In this document: in pieces, positions 1 to 11,504 of the stretch
How positions within the stretch are numbered: the first letter of the stretch is position 1
Layout of the letters: the number at the start of each line of letters is the position of its first letter
Source of the DNA: Hofstenia miamia
Taxonomy: Eukaryota > Xenacoelomorpha > Acoela
Direction: 5' to 3'
Length of the DNA stretch: 64,000 nt
Assembly: GCA_004352715.1 (NCBI GenBank)
Contig: SCFE01000108.1
Span: 147,063-211,062 of the forward strand
Notes under the pieces: model-generated
Databases searched by the model: none
What the model was told of the DNA's origin: nothing
What the model saw: the letters and a program-made list of their open reading frames with translations, nothing else
Position numbers and translations under genes: made by a program

Positions 1-1050
1 AAGAAATTTCTCATAAAAGTTTCAGTTGAATGATAGTACCCACTACTCATAACGTTTAAATTTTTTAATAAATGTCCCCTAGTTAATGTAGTGTCGCCAA
101 TTTCTTCTTAAATAAACGGTAATGCTTGCGTTAAGGAACACAAAGTTAAAGTATGTTATATGAAAACAACCCAAGTTCATGAAAAATTCCAATTTCGGGA
201 GATTATTCGGCCATGAAAATTTTAAGCATTGTTTTGCCTGATTTAGCATATCTAACATTCTTAATATTGTTCTTTATGCAAACAATTGGTCATATTGCAC
301 TTAAAGTAATATAATAACCAAAGGTTGAATTATTGATAGGATCTGTCAGCAGTATAAATAAGGAATATGTATAATTAAAGCAAAAAGTACATTGACAAAA
401 TACAATACGGATTTAAGAGGAAAACGTTTTTGATTGATAGATTACGCCCATCGTTAGACATCCTTTACGGATGACTAAGTTAGACATCCTTAACAAAGAT
501 GATAATATAAAGCTATTTCTTACATCTGAAAGTAAATGCTGAAATCAAAAAAAGCAATTAAGGGACACTTCGGAAATTTGAAAATAAATTATTCAGTTTC
601 CAAAAATTTAATAAATTTTTGCAGTGATAACTGATTCAATGCTTTTCAAAGCAGTTGAGTATATTTAATGATTACAATTACAAATTTTAATTCTAATTGA
701 TTTAAAAAACATTTAGCTATTTCAGGAAATAATTTTGCAAATTTAAATTACAAAATTCACTAAATCAAATTCTGAAGAAACCATAGTCCACGTGAACATT
801 GTACATGTATATGTGCAAGGATAACATTTTTTATCAAGCTAGATGTGATTGAAGAATAAATTATTCATGAAGAATAATATTTGAAATTGAATTATGTTTA
901 TCAGCCAATTAAAAAATTCAGGTGAGGCATGGCTTATTTTAATATTAAGTTTATGTATTACATAAATATCAACCTAAGTGTAAAAATTGTTTAAATGATT
1001 ATTACTGATTCTATTCTTACGCATATAAAATATACTACTCCAGCCATATT
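1..1050 (+). repeat. dispersed repeat, copy A
   Basis: This stretch is recognisably the reverse complement of about 32780-33990. Shared landmarks appear in the same order: GTTTTGCCTGATTTAGCA near 230, the TTGATTGATAGAT segment near 435, the doubled GATGTCTAA-like words near 455-500 (here as TTAGACATCC), AATTAAGGGACA near 555, GAGGCAT near 925 and GATTCTATTCTTA near 1005. No open frame or terminal repeat is evident, so the class is unknown. The left end may lie outside the window. Confidence 0.6.
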
Positions 1051-2150
1051 ATTCCAAATGTCAGAATAAAGTTAATGTTGAAAATAGAAAAATAAACCTA
1101 CTCTAAAAATTGTTTCAATGTTGCGTGGAACAAAGGAAAAGGAAACCGGAACCACATTGTAATCAAGTTCGTAAACCATGAGAGTCAATTGTGTGTCATG
1201 ATATAGCTCCATATCCGTCAAAAGTATTTCCATATCAACTTTTGAAATTAATCTAAACGTAGAATTACCAGATAATTTTTTATGGTTGACGAAATAAAAT
1301 TCTATTGCCTGTATCCTAACTTGAGTGATTGTATAAATTTATCTATAGGATCTTTCTGAATTTACTCTTTGAAGTTGCCCACCAATCCATTTTTTCTGCA
1401 AGTTTTAGCAAAATGGCAGATAGGAGACTACATTAAAGTCATTAATTGTGGAATACATGCAATATGATTGTATTTTATCTCTTTGTAGATAATTATGACA
1501 GAGTTAGAATTTTTGTGAAATTAGTTTTCCGTTGCTTTGATAATTCAACTCGTTCAGTTTTTTTTCAATTTTAGATACACCAAAATTGCCAAAGTTAGTA
1601 GCAAACTTACTTGCTTATTCCTGAATTGCTAAACAAACTTCAATTGTTAATTCCAGGTATGGCTGGTTAAATAATCATTGAAACTACATTTTAGCAGTTT
1701 TTTACACTTTTCCCTGCAAATTCAGCCAAATTCCTGCAAACTTTTGTATAATCATTACTTCTTGTAACCCCAATTATTGTTTCTTGCACACCTAATGTAG
1801 GAAATATCCTGAATAACAAATAATAAATTGAAAAGTATAAGTTCAAAACTAGAATCATATATGAATTCATTGAAATAATTGATATAGACAGGGGCGTAGG
1901 TCTTCAGAATCTTTCAAAGGAGATATTAATGATAAAGATTAAATAATTTTTTTTAGCTTTCAAACTTTTTAAACAAATCACCCTTCCACCGAAAAATGCG
2001 TTCCGTTTACAGAGCTAAAACTTTTTATAATTCATTTACTAGTTCAATTACTCGACTAATTTAACCAATACGGTAGTAATTTTTTTATGTCCCTAAGTTC
2101 TTGGAAAGGATGGGGAAATTACACCTCCCCTCGAATCTACTCCAGTGAAT
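1051..2150. other. AT-rich DNA, no gene seen
   Basis: No open frame, splice-compatible exon or repeat was recognised. Homology to the inverted copy near 32 kb may continue weakly into the first few hundred bases but could not be followed by eye. Confidence 0.5.
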
Positions 2151-3184
2151 GTATATATATATATANNNNNNNNNNNNNNNNNNNNNNNNNNNNNNNNNNN
2201 NNNNNNNNNNNNNNNNNNNNNNNNNNNNNNNNNNNNNNNNNNNNNNNNNNNNNNNNNNNNNNNNNNNNNNNNNNNNNNNNNNNNNNNNNNNNNNNNNNNN
2301 NNNNNNNNNNNNNNNNNNNNNNNNNNNNNNNNNNNNNNNNNNNNNNNNNNNNNNNNNNNNNNNNNNNNNNNNNNNNNNNNNNNNNNNNNNNNNNNNNNNN
2401 NNNNNNNNNNNNNNNNNNNNNNNNNNNNNNNNNNNNNNNNNNNNNNNNNNNNNNNNNNNNNNNNNNNNNNNNNNNNNNNNNNNNNNNNNNNNNNNNNNNN
2501 NNNNNNNNNNNNNNNNNNNNNNNNNNNNNNNNNNNNNNNNNNNNNNNNNNNNNNNNNNNNNNNNNNNNNNNNNNNNNNNNNNNNNNNNNNNNNNNNNNNN
2601 NNNNNNNNNNNNNNNNNNNNNNNNNNNNNNNNNNNNNNNNNNNNNNNNNNNNNNNNNNNNNNNNNNNNNNNNNNNNNNNNNNNNNNNNNNNNNNNNNNNN
2701 NNNNNNNNNNNNNNNNNNNNNNNNNNNNNNNNNNNNNNNNNNNNNNNNNNNNNNNNNNNNNNNNNNNNNNNNNNNNNNNNNNNNNNNNNNNNNNNNNNNN
2801 NNNNNNNNNNNNNNNNNNNNNNNNNNNNNNNNNNNNNNNNNNNNNNNNNNNNNNNNNNNNNNNNNNNNNNNNNNNNNNNNNNNNNNNNNNNNNNNNNNNN
2901 NNNNNNNNNNNNNNNNNNNNNNNNNNNNNNNNNNNNNNNNNNNNNNNNNNNNNNNNNNNNNNNNNNNNNNNNNNNNNNNNNNNNNNNNNNNNNNNNNNNN
3001 NNNNNNNNNNNNNNNNNNNNNNNNNNNNNNNNNNNNNNNNNNNNNNNNNNNNNNNNNNNNNNNNNNNNNNNNNNNNNNNNNNNNNNNNNNNNNNNNNNNN
3101 NNNNNNNNNNNNNNNNNNNNNNNNNNNNNNNNNNNNNNNNNNNNNNNNNNNNNNNNNNNNNNNNNTATATATATATATATATAT
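2151..3184. repeat. (TA)n microsatellite with a 1000-N assembly gap
   Basis: TA dinucleotides run into exactly 1000 N (2166-3165) and resume on the far side. The round number suggests a gap of unknown true length. Open frames drawn across it are artefacts. Confidence 0.95.
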
Positions 3185-3319
3185 TTAATTTTTTAGGCAC
3201 TTTTTATTACTGAATTTATCTAAGAAATTAAGAATACATGCCCTAGTAATTTTTCCTGCTGACAACAATCTTAATAACAAATTGTTCACTGTTTACTTTA
3301 AATCTCAAGGAGAAATGCT

Positions 3320-4745
3320 GCAATACTTTTAGTTAGTATTCGGCCAGTTCAAACTTAATCAGAAAATCTGTAAAAAAATTCATTGGTTGAGCTTTTTTCT
3401 GTCTGTTTATATTGAAAATGTTTAATAACTGTCTTTTTTCGCTTTATATGATGCCTGGTTACGCACCTCTTGCCATTCGCTAGTTGATTATCTCCAAACA
3501 TTTGAGGCAACGTAATAAAGCCCGACTTGTAGAACGACCTCGAAATACTGTGGGGGATATCATCAGACGTCTCATTTCTGAAAACATCATTGCCTCAAGC
3601 CAAAATCAGGATGACCAAAGAAGTCCTCCAAAACCTCCAATCAACTCTTGTATGCCTTTCAAAGCGAAATCCCAGGAAGACCTCGGGGGAACTTTACAAG
3701 AAATGGGCTAATGGTCACCTCGTGACAGCAAGAACTGTGCGAAACATCCCGAATAAGTACTCAATTAGGATTTTCGTGGCACCCACAAAGCCATTCTTAA
3801 CCCCAAAGCAAAGATTACGCCTTCGGAGGTGGGCAAATTTATTGTGAGACAATTCGTCTGAACATTGGTCTAATGTTATATTTTCAGATGAGTCAAAATT
3901 TGAGCTGTACTCATCAAAAGGAATGTTGATAAAGAGCTCAACTGGGCAGAAATTCAGATTCTTGCTTCAATTTACTCGGGGGACCATGAAGTTTGGTTGG
4001 AAGTCTGTAATGGCATGGGGTGCAATATCGAAGTGTGGCTTTCGCAAGATTGTTCATTTCACTCGGTATTCTCCGAAGCTCTTAATATGTTCGAATGCTA
4101 GAAAAGGAACTCTTGCCACTCCTTACAAGTGATTCAATATATCAGCAGGATAGTGCTCCATATCATACCTCAAAAGAAATGAAAAACTTCTTCTACAATA
4201 ATAGGGTTGCTATCCTTGCTGACTGACCTGGCCAATCTCCAGACCTTAACATTATCGAAAATATGTGGAAAGAGGTCAAATATCAATTGGACAGCATATT
4301 CTTCACACTGAAGACGAGCTGTGGAGAGCAATAAAGAAAAAATATTATGCAATTCCCAACAGCTTTATTGAATGACTTTTTGCTTCAATTGTTGATACAC
4401 TAGAAGCTGTTGTTCGTTCAAAGGGACACCCTACAAAATATTAAAAGACAGAATTTTTTTTCCTAAGTGCTCAATTATTAATTTATGTATCTTATTTTGA
4501 ATTTACTTTTTTCGGATTTGCGCATTTGTTAACATTTTTTCAGGTAACCGAATACATTTTTCCAATACAAGTTCCCTATTTTTGATTAAAATTAATAGCC
4601 AATTGTTCTTCTACATATTTTCTGGTGCTAGACATACAGACTTTCTTTCTCAATCAAAGTAACACTTAGTTATAATCTTAGGCACACTCTATCCAATTTA
4701 TTCAAAATAGCAAGGTGGTCGAATACATATTTCCAGTACTGTACA
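3320..4745 (+). mobile_element. decayed Tc1/mariner-type transposon
   Basis: About 1.4 kb with degenerate terminal inverted repeats. The left end near 3321 carries GTATTCGGCCAG. The right end, read as reverse complement from about 4740, carries GTATTCGACCAC preceded by CAGTACTGGAAATAT. The transposase between them is full of stops and shifts. The flanking TA target duplication is not clear. Family membership rests on the transposase motifs. Confidence 0.8.
3450..4440 (+). pseudogene. Tc1-like transposase, frameshifted
   Basis: DDE-type DNA transposase that would cut and paste its own element. The translation must change frame several times. The first catalytic aspartate is in VIFSDESKFELYSS (about 3873-3915), the second in QQDSAPYHTS (about 4146-4172), and the glutamate in PGQSPDLNIIENMW (about 4228-4269), where a TGA replaces the tryptophan usually found before PGQSPDLN. 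By my count 35 residues separate the second Asp from the Glu, one more than the usual DD34E spacing of Tc1. The N-terminal part (3484-3711) keeps part of the helix-turn-helix region. It cannot encode an active enzyme as it stands. Confidence 0.85.
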
Positions 4746-6695
4746 TAGATATTGATTTCAATGTTGTTTTTTTTTAAATTTATCTAACGATCTCGAACAA
4801 GCAGATATAAATTTATTGTTGCAGTGAACTTTAAAATATTACAAAAGAATATTTTTCAAAATTTTTTTGGAAGTTGATTTTCATCTTCATTGAGCTTCAT
4901 AAATGAATAATTATCCGAATCTCACAGAACTTTCTACATCATTGACTAAGCAAGAAACAATTTGTTATCTATTCTGAGAACATACAAATTTATGTTCCAG
5001 TATCATTTGCAACACAAGTTGATATCGATAATTATGTTGGTGCAATCTATGTTGAAAGAGTTATGATTATACTTGCCATCCTGTTAAAAATTATAAATTC
5101 AAGTAATTGAAACTTGTTTTGGATAAGTTAAATAGACAGCAAAATGATACCCGACAGTCCAAGCGAGAAGCAATTCATGTTGTTTTCATTTTGTATGGAT
5201 TATTGCGGATAAGACTCAATTTATAACTACTCGAAGAGACATCACAATGCCAATGGCGTAATTACAGATGACCTGTTATGCATCCAAATTCCTTACTTAG
5301 CCCACCCAGTGAAACTTCCTTTCAGCGCTTCCAATTATTACTAGTTCTTTTTATAAGAGTGAAATTGGGTGAACAAAATATTATATTTTCAATAAGTAAA
5401 AGAACAAGTTGTGTAACACAACTAACTGTGCATTGTGATTCACAGTCTTAATTGGATATATCTTTTCTTATTCTTTGGCAAAGGCACTTGAAAAATTATT
5501 AGTTACAAAGGAAAATAATTTCCGGAGATTGCCAACCAAAAATGGAATGAGGAATTTTTGCGTTTGGTAACATTTTTCTACTAAATTTCTGCAAAATTTT
5601 TGTGCTATTATATTAGCCTAGAGGACCAAGGCAAATATCCACATCTCCAGAAACATGATTATTGATGAAAAAACATCTAAGGTAAGGCACAAAGCGGCTA
5701 ACTTAAGAATGCTACACTGGCTGATAGAGTGATGCTGCTTACCTTATTTTTTAATAGTCTAGTTATGTCATCCATGTGGTTTAAAGTTTTCCAAACTATC
5801 AAGTTTCCCAATTTGATTTCTTAAAGCAGAGACACAACATTTGTTGAAACCAGAACAAGAAATTGATTGATGGATTGCTTTTAAAAAGTTACCATTTTGC
5901 TGTGCAGAACTTTCAGGATTTCACGCTTATTTTTCATAAGTCATTTTGTGTTTATTTAGCAAGGCAGTTGTAGTAGGAATAATGGTTACCCATAATGTTG
6001 CGACAAGTGCCGAGGTAGGGCGAGACCAGAGTGATGGCAAATCGTGAACTGTAGTCCTTTCGTTTTTGTTTCTTTATTGGTGGGTCACCCTTAAAAAAGA
6101 ATCGGTTTTGCCATCTGAACACCATCTGTAGAGTTTAAGGTGAACACTAGATGTTTTGTAGCCGTTTTGGTTAATGTTGTTCTCAATATGATATTTGTGT
6201 TTTTTTCTTTGTACATGACATTTTACAAAACGAATTTACACAAAACAATCTTATCTATATTCGAGAAAGGGCATGAATTTTTAACTCATTTTCAGTCGAC
6301 ATCAATTTAAGAAACTGGAAACGAGATTCTTGGGGTTAAACCTGTTGGGCAATTATAGATTATAATTATTGTTCCTAAAATGTAATTATACATTATATTT
6401 TAAACATTATATATTAGGATTTTATTACCGGTGAATATACAAGCATGTACATTTCCAATGCATCACTGAAAATTCATTGCAGTTACGCACATAAATTTGG
6501 CATTGCTATCTGTAATAGATTAACATTCTTTATTAGAAAACAATATCTGATCATTTAGTGCATACTTACATTACATATATACCTACTGAACTTGTTTTTC
6601 GGATATATAATTTCATACAGTTATGTGCTGCTGCGTTAGTACCGTATGTCCCTAACAAACTAGATTTTTAAATGAAATTTTATAAATGGACATGT
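4746..6695. other. intergenic, nothing recognised
   Basis: AT-rich DNA with no supported coding exon, RNA gene or repeat on either strand by eye. Confidence 0.5.
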
Positions 6696-6703
6696 GACGT
6701 CAT

Positions 6704-7406
6704 CAGGGCTGACCGAAAAAAACATGTCTGATTAAAAACATGTTTTAAACAACGTTTTAAACACTTGTTTTTTTCACTGTTTTTTTCCATGTTTTTTATC
6801 AGAATCGTCAGGGGTGGCAGACGTCCTGATTTTACTGAAATGTCCTGATATTTTGGTAATATCTGTTAATTACGCATTTCTTAAGTGTTTTTTATTTAAC
6901 CCAATCTGAATGGAAAAATGGTATGGAATGTGTGAAGAATAATTACGAAGATCAATACTCTGATTTTGTAAAATTTGTTGGAGAAGAAAAAAATGTGATC
7001 AAGACAAATTATGAAGCTGCTCCCAATTGTAAAGTGGTAAATTTTCTCAAGACACAAATGTTGTGTGGATGTATGCCAAGAGCATTGATTGATATGGCAT
7101 CGACTATACTAATTTTGCCACCCTCCAGTGCCGGATTGGAAAGAATATTCAGTACTATGGGTTATGTCCACATGGAGCTGAGAAACAGCCTTGGAAACGA
7201 AAAAGCTCACAAACTTGCATTTTGCTGTCGGGTGCTAAATGACAAATGAACTTAATGAATTTAAATTTTGATATGTTTGACTTGTGTGACATGTCTAAAA
7301 AAATTTAATTTAAATTCTGAAAAAAAACATGTTTTAAACAAAAAAAAACAAATAAAACCGTTTTTTTTGTTTTTTTTCTAAAAAAAACATAATTTGACCA
7401 GCCCTG
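6704..7406 (+). mobile_element. short hAT-family transposon with intact 8-bp target duplication
   Basis: The element starts CAGGGCTGACC and ends with the inverse GACCAGCCCTG, typical hAT termini. It is flanked by identical 8-bp copies of GACGTCAT (6696-6703 and 7407-7414), the target-site duplication length of hAT elements. Just inside the ends are many reiterations of ACATGTTTTAAAC-like words, probably subterminal transposase-binding repeats. At 703 bp it keeps only the 3' end of the transposase, so it can move only if an autonomous relative supplies the enzyme. The perfect duplication suggests a fairly recent insertion. Confidence 0.9.
6923..7249 (+). pseudogene. hAT transposase C-terminal remnant
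   Basis: A 108-codon open frame ending in the hAT C-terminal dimerisation region: LPPSSAGLERIFSTMGYVH followed by a conserved LRN motif and a C-terminal KAHKLAFCCRVLND. This family segment packs against the catalytic RNase-H-like domain and is normally the last ~80 residues of a 500-700 residue protein. The DDE core and the zinc finger are missing. The frame is uninterrupted, so the internal deletion is probably young. Whether the short product is made is unknown. Confidence 0.85.
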
Positions 7407-7414
7407 GACGTCAT

Positions 7415-8092
7415 TATTGATTTTTAGCATTTATTATTGTAGATAAATCCGTCGGATTTTTAGTGAAATTAGTCGCCTTGCTGAAGAAGATAAGATTTTG
7501 ATTATTCAACTATATTTTGAAAATGGCAAATGCGTCAATGAAACAATTAGAAAGTTTGGTACCCAGAAAGATTATAAGAGTAAAATACCTATCTCATCCT
7601 TCAACAGTATATATATATATATATATATATATAATTATGTTTTGCAAGGAGTAAACATGAAAATTATTTTTTATGTTGATTGTATGGTATAACTACATTT
7701 AATGAATTGTTCTGACGTTGGTTTCTCTATTTAGGTAATGGAAGATTTTGGAGTGATTTTAGCGACTCTGAATCAAACTTTTTTTTACATTTGATAAAGA
7801 AATTATTGCTGTTGAGGCAATTTTAGAAGCCATTGCCAGAATAGTTTCTCACTGTCTCAATTATTGCTACAATACCGAAGTAAAGCATTTGCGCTGTATA
7901 GACTGCATTACCATTATACAGATAGCATTTCCATTGAATGTTAGAATTTTGTGCATAAACTCAAAATTAATGCATATTGCATTGTAATATATATTTTGTT
8001 TTTATAGTTAATGTACAAAACATTTCTAAACATTAGTACAATTTAAGATTGTGTGTATATAGGATTACATTTCAAAGAAATCAATTAATTTT
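7415..8092. other. intergenic with short (TA)n tract
   Basis: Contains a (TA)n microsatellite at about 7606-7632. No gene recognised. Confidence 0.5.
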
Positions 8093-8465
8093 AGGTATCT
8101 ACACAACCATTTAGCAAAAATGGGTAAAATATTTTCGCTATCTTTCCTAAATACAAATACCTAAAAAAATCACCTGTATTTTTAGGTAAAAAAAAGGCCA
8201 ACCTAGATATTAGGGAAAATACCTAGAATTAAGACAACTAAAAAAATCACCTGGATTTTTAGGTAAAAAAGGCCTACCTAGATTTTAGGTAAAATACCTA
8301 AAATAGAGACACATAAAATTTAGGAAAAATACCTAGAATATTTTCGGTATTCTCCCTAAATATTAGGGTGTCCCAATTTTAGGTATTTTACCTAAAATTT
8401 AGGTGGGCCTTTTTTACCTAAAAATCTAGGTGTTATTTTAGGTGTTTTACCTAGAAAATTTTAAG
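8093..8465. repeat. fold-back cluster of TTTAGGTA/TACCTAAA palindromic words
   Basis: More than ten occurrences of AGGTA or its complement TACCT are packed into about 370 bp in both orientations. A long imperfect inverted repeat joins about 8262-8305 to 8374-8418 (arms about 43 bp with very few mismatches), giving a strong hairpin with a loop of roughly 70 bp. No open frame. It may be a fold-back or MITE-type element, or an array of binding sites. The target duplication was not resolved. Confidence 0.75.
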
Positions 8466-8834
8466 AGTGTACTGATATGCTACCACTCTACATCGTACAA
8501 GGCCAATCGATTTGCTCATCATGCTAAATTTCATAGGTATTTTTTACGAATATTTTCTTGTGATTCCAGCTACGATATTTTCTGGTGAGGTCTCATTTAG
8601 TCATTTGAAGAAAACAAAGACTGCAACCATACAACAATGCTCCACGAAAGACTAACAAATCGGTCAATTACCACATTTCAATATGATATTGCGAGGCAAC
8701 TATTGTAATGAAGTACCCTTGTGACATTGTGCCAATCTTGTGGTAATTCCGAGGGCAGGTATTCATAGTAAACATTTAGGTATTCTTAGTAAACATCTTG
8801 ACATCTCGGTACATCTCTATTTTTTAGCTGGTCG

Positions 8835-9017
8835 CTATGCCAGGTGGACTGGACATCCATAGAAATCGGAAGTACGTCGATTGCGTTTTGATGTTCTTAG
8901 AGGAGGAGTTATATCTTTTGACTGATGCTGTAACATCTGGCTATTACTGACTTCTGACGATTCTTCCTTAGCTCTATTCATTTTTGTTTCTCTCTTCATC
9001 ATCTGTTTCCATTGCAA
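8835..9017 (-). pseudogene. Gypsy copy 1, pol C-terminus
   Basis: An open frame ending in RTSKRNRRTSDFYGCPVHLA and a stop. The second Gypsy copy ends the same way (QRPQRNRRPPQLYGCPI...), which proves the two elements are relatives. The basic tail following integrase is usual for Gypsy pol. The LTR start follows about 30 bases after the stop. Confidence 0.8.
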
Positions 9018-9296
9018 ATGAATAGTCTCGTGTTCTGCTTTCTCTTTTCTCAGAGTAAAGGAATTAAGGGTCGCCGGTTTCTTTGAATAATTCTGTTGCC
9101 CACTTTGATAATATAAGATCGTGGCAACTTCCCCTGTTTCACAACCTTGCCAATAGAGTTGTTGAGGGACACAATCTTAACAATCGCTCCTTTTCCAAGC
9201 CACAAAGATCCCTTGATTTCATATCGTACGATTTCTTTTGTTGAGCCTGATATTTCCTTTACTCCCCCTTGAATGTCTTCCCTATTACTTTTGGTT

Positions 9297-9834
9297 TTAA
9301 CAGCTTTTTTTCATTAATTGATTTGATTTTAATCGTCTGCTATAAAACTGTTGTGCTGGGGAGAATTGACTGAATACTAAGGGTGTATTGTTATAATCCA
9401 ATAATGAAAACCGGAAGTCAGTCCCCTTCTTAAATAGACTTTTAAACGTTTTTACTCCTTTCTCGGCGAGTCCGTTGGATTGGGGGTACCTTGGGGTGCT
9501 GTTGATTACTTGAACTCCAAGCTCATGTGCAAATTCTTTAAATTCCATAGAACCAAACGGATTGTTATCAGCAATGCTCTCATCGCAAGTTCCGTATACT
9601 GATATCAGATCTTTGAGTCTTTCCTTAATTGCATATGTACACTTTCCATTAACTTGGTAGAACTGTAGATATCTGGAAAAAATAGTCAACACATATCAAG
9701 AATGTTTTATTTGAGATTTCGGCAACATCCAAAGGAATTTTTTGAAAGGGGAAGCCTGACCTTCTGTGTAATATTAATGTTTCTAGTTGATTGTTAGTTT
9801 TGGTGCATTTTACAATGGTTCCAATTTGAAACAA
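9297..9834 (-). pseudogene. Gypsy copy 1, integrase core, frameshifted
   Basis: Two overlapping frames (9834-9649 and 9692-9297) make up the integrase catalytic domain, which would insert the DNA copy into the genome. Visible motifs: PLDVAEISNKTFLICVDYF carrying the first Asp, ADNNPFGSMEFKEFA carrying the second Asp, and STPRYPQSNGLAEKGVKTFK with the catalytic Glu. The shift lies between the first and second Asp. The GPY/F-like region and a DYNNTPL block follow. It is not functional as it stands. Confidence 0.85.
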
Positions 9835-10429
9835 ATTGCTCTATGTCTTAAAAGATATTAGGCCAAAATAAGAATTGTCTCGCATATTCCTTTGTTTTGA
9901 GGATTCCCATTTGTGCTCGATGTAACAATGAAAACACCCGTTTACGGTATGACTTCGGAATATACACCTTTCTTTGTTTCATTATGTAACCATCCTTACA
10001 GTACAGTTCATTCTTATTTTATGCATATGTTTTTGCTCTGCAGACTGAAGTAATCTTTTCTCGGGCCACTCAGAATTAATTAACTTTAGCATTTCTCTAG
10101 TGTCTTTGTCATCTTCTGTTTCAGGTTTGATCCTCTCCAAATCCGGCAAAATTTTGTTAGAAACGTCTAGGCCTACTGAATGAATTGCTACGGACAACTG
10201 ATTTGTGGTAAGCTCAATCTTGAAAGAGCATCAGCTAACAACAACTCTTTTCCCGGTTTATATACTATTTTTAGTAAAGGATAACGAAAAGTCTTTGTAC
10301 CCTTGGTGGGCATGCATTGGGCGCCTTGCGTTGTAGGGATTCTAAGGGCTTATGATCCGTTTCAATTGTTATGCTTCGTCCACATGTATACTGATGGAAG
10401 TGATCGCAAGCGTAAGTGATTGCCAATAA

Positions 10430-10690
10430 TTAATTCTCTATCTGGGAGTAATTTTGTTTGCTAGGTGTCATTGAACGTGCAGCGTATGCAACAGGGTTAT
10501 CTTCTTGCAACATGCAGGCTCCAAGTGCAAAATTTAATGCATCTTGCTTTAGTTTCAGTATTATTGTTAAAGGGTACCCCTTCGGTGGGTGCATAAGCAT
10601 GACTGGTCTTGCAGGATAAATTAATGGGATTTCATATGGTTCTTCTAAGTTGCCATATTCAATAAAAACATCTTTGTATTTCGAAAGCAA
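10430..10690 (-). pseudogene. Gypsy copy 1, RT start joined to RNase H by internal deletion
   Basis: One open frame begins with the N-terminal part of reverse transcriptase (LLSKYKDVFIEYG, then YEIPLIYPARPV) and passes within about 20 residues into RNase H (ALGACMLQED, VAYAARSMT). The whole RT palm, including the YxDD active site, is absent. In an intact element roughly 300 or more residues lie between these blocks. The join is in frame, so this is a clean deletion rather than gradual decay. Confidence 0.8.
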
Positions 10691-10728
10691 ATTTTCAAAG
10701 TCTTTTGGCCCGGCATTGACTAAATGGT

Positions 10729-11100
10729 TTATTGAGACCTTCCGGGCTTGAACCGAACAGAAGCATTCTTTGATGGTTTGTGTATGGTATGCACTTCGTT
10801 GTCTTTAGGTGACTTGAATCGAACACTGAGCAGGTCTGCTCTTAGTGAAGAATCTAGTCCTAGAATTGGTTTTGAATTTGTGCTGACTGCCAGGAATTTC
10901 GTCTTAAGTTCCATATTATTTCGGCCTACGATTATTGGCAGCTTAACCTCTCTCATTACTGGAATTTTCTGTCCACCATATCCAGTTAATTTTCCATTCG
11001 TACGATAAATTTGCAGTTTGATTGATTGCGTTTTTCTATTTCATTAAACACTGAGATGGGTAATACGTTAAATTCCGCACCTGAGTCGACTTTCATGCGT
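10729..11100 (-). pseudogene. Gypsy copy 1, aspartic protease, frameshifted
   Basis: The DSGA active-site motif of retropepsins is encoded at about 11088-11077 in the context MKVDSGAEFNVLP. After a one-base shift near 11010 the frame continues LTGYGGQKIPV and then FLAVSTNSKPILGLD. The ILGLD block is the conserved second half of the retropepsin fold. It would cut the gag-pol polyprotein in an intact element. Confidence 0.75.
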
Positions 11101-11504
11101 ACAGGGTAGTTTAGGATTCTGACAGTAGAATTGATTTTTTTGTGCTTTTTGTTTCTTAAAAAGTTAGGTGGTTGGGAGTTTCGTAGTACGCCATACTCAT
11201 ATTCAGAATTGGTATCAGCTTCACTGGAAATGTCTTCATGCTGAGTTTCCTCAAGTTCGTTTAACTGTTGATGTTTGGCTCTCTCAAGAGCCTCTCTTGC
11301 AGCTGGGTATTTTCCGTCGTCATTATTATTCTGTCTCTATAATCATACTATCTTCTAATTGTTTAAAGTTACACCGCTTTCGTCAGGTCCGCAGATAGTT
11401 AAAATATTGATCTATTTTCATTAATCCTCTTCCCGCTTTGTAAAATTGATATCTTTCAAATACCTCATTTGTGCCGCGACTGAAGTAATCATCAAATTTT
11501 TTAA

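Noticed and set aside
2085-3213. Long open frames of up to 371 codons across 2166-3165
   Set aside because: They consist of the N gap plus (TA)n; the same holds for frames across 50888-50999 and 60599-60800.
10748-11398. Plus-strand frames 10748-11008 and 11168-11398
   Set aside because: They are antisense shadows of the Gypsy protease and gag regions.
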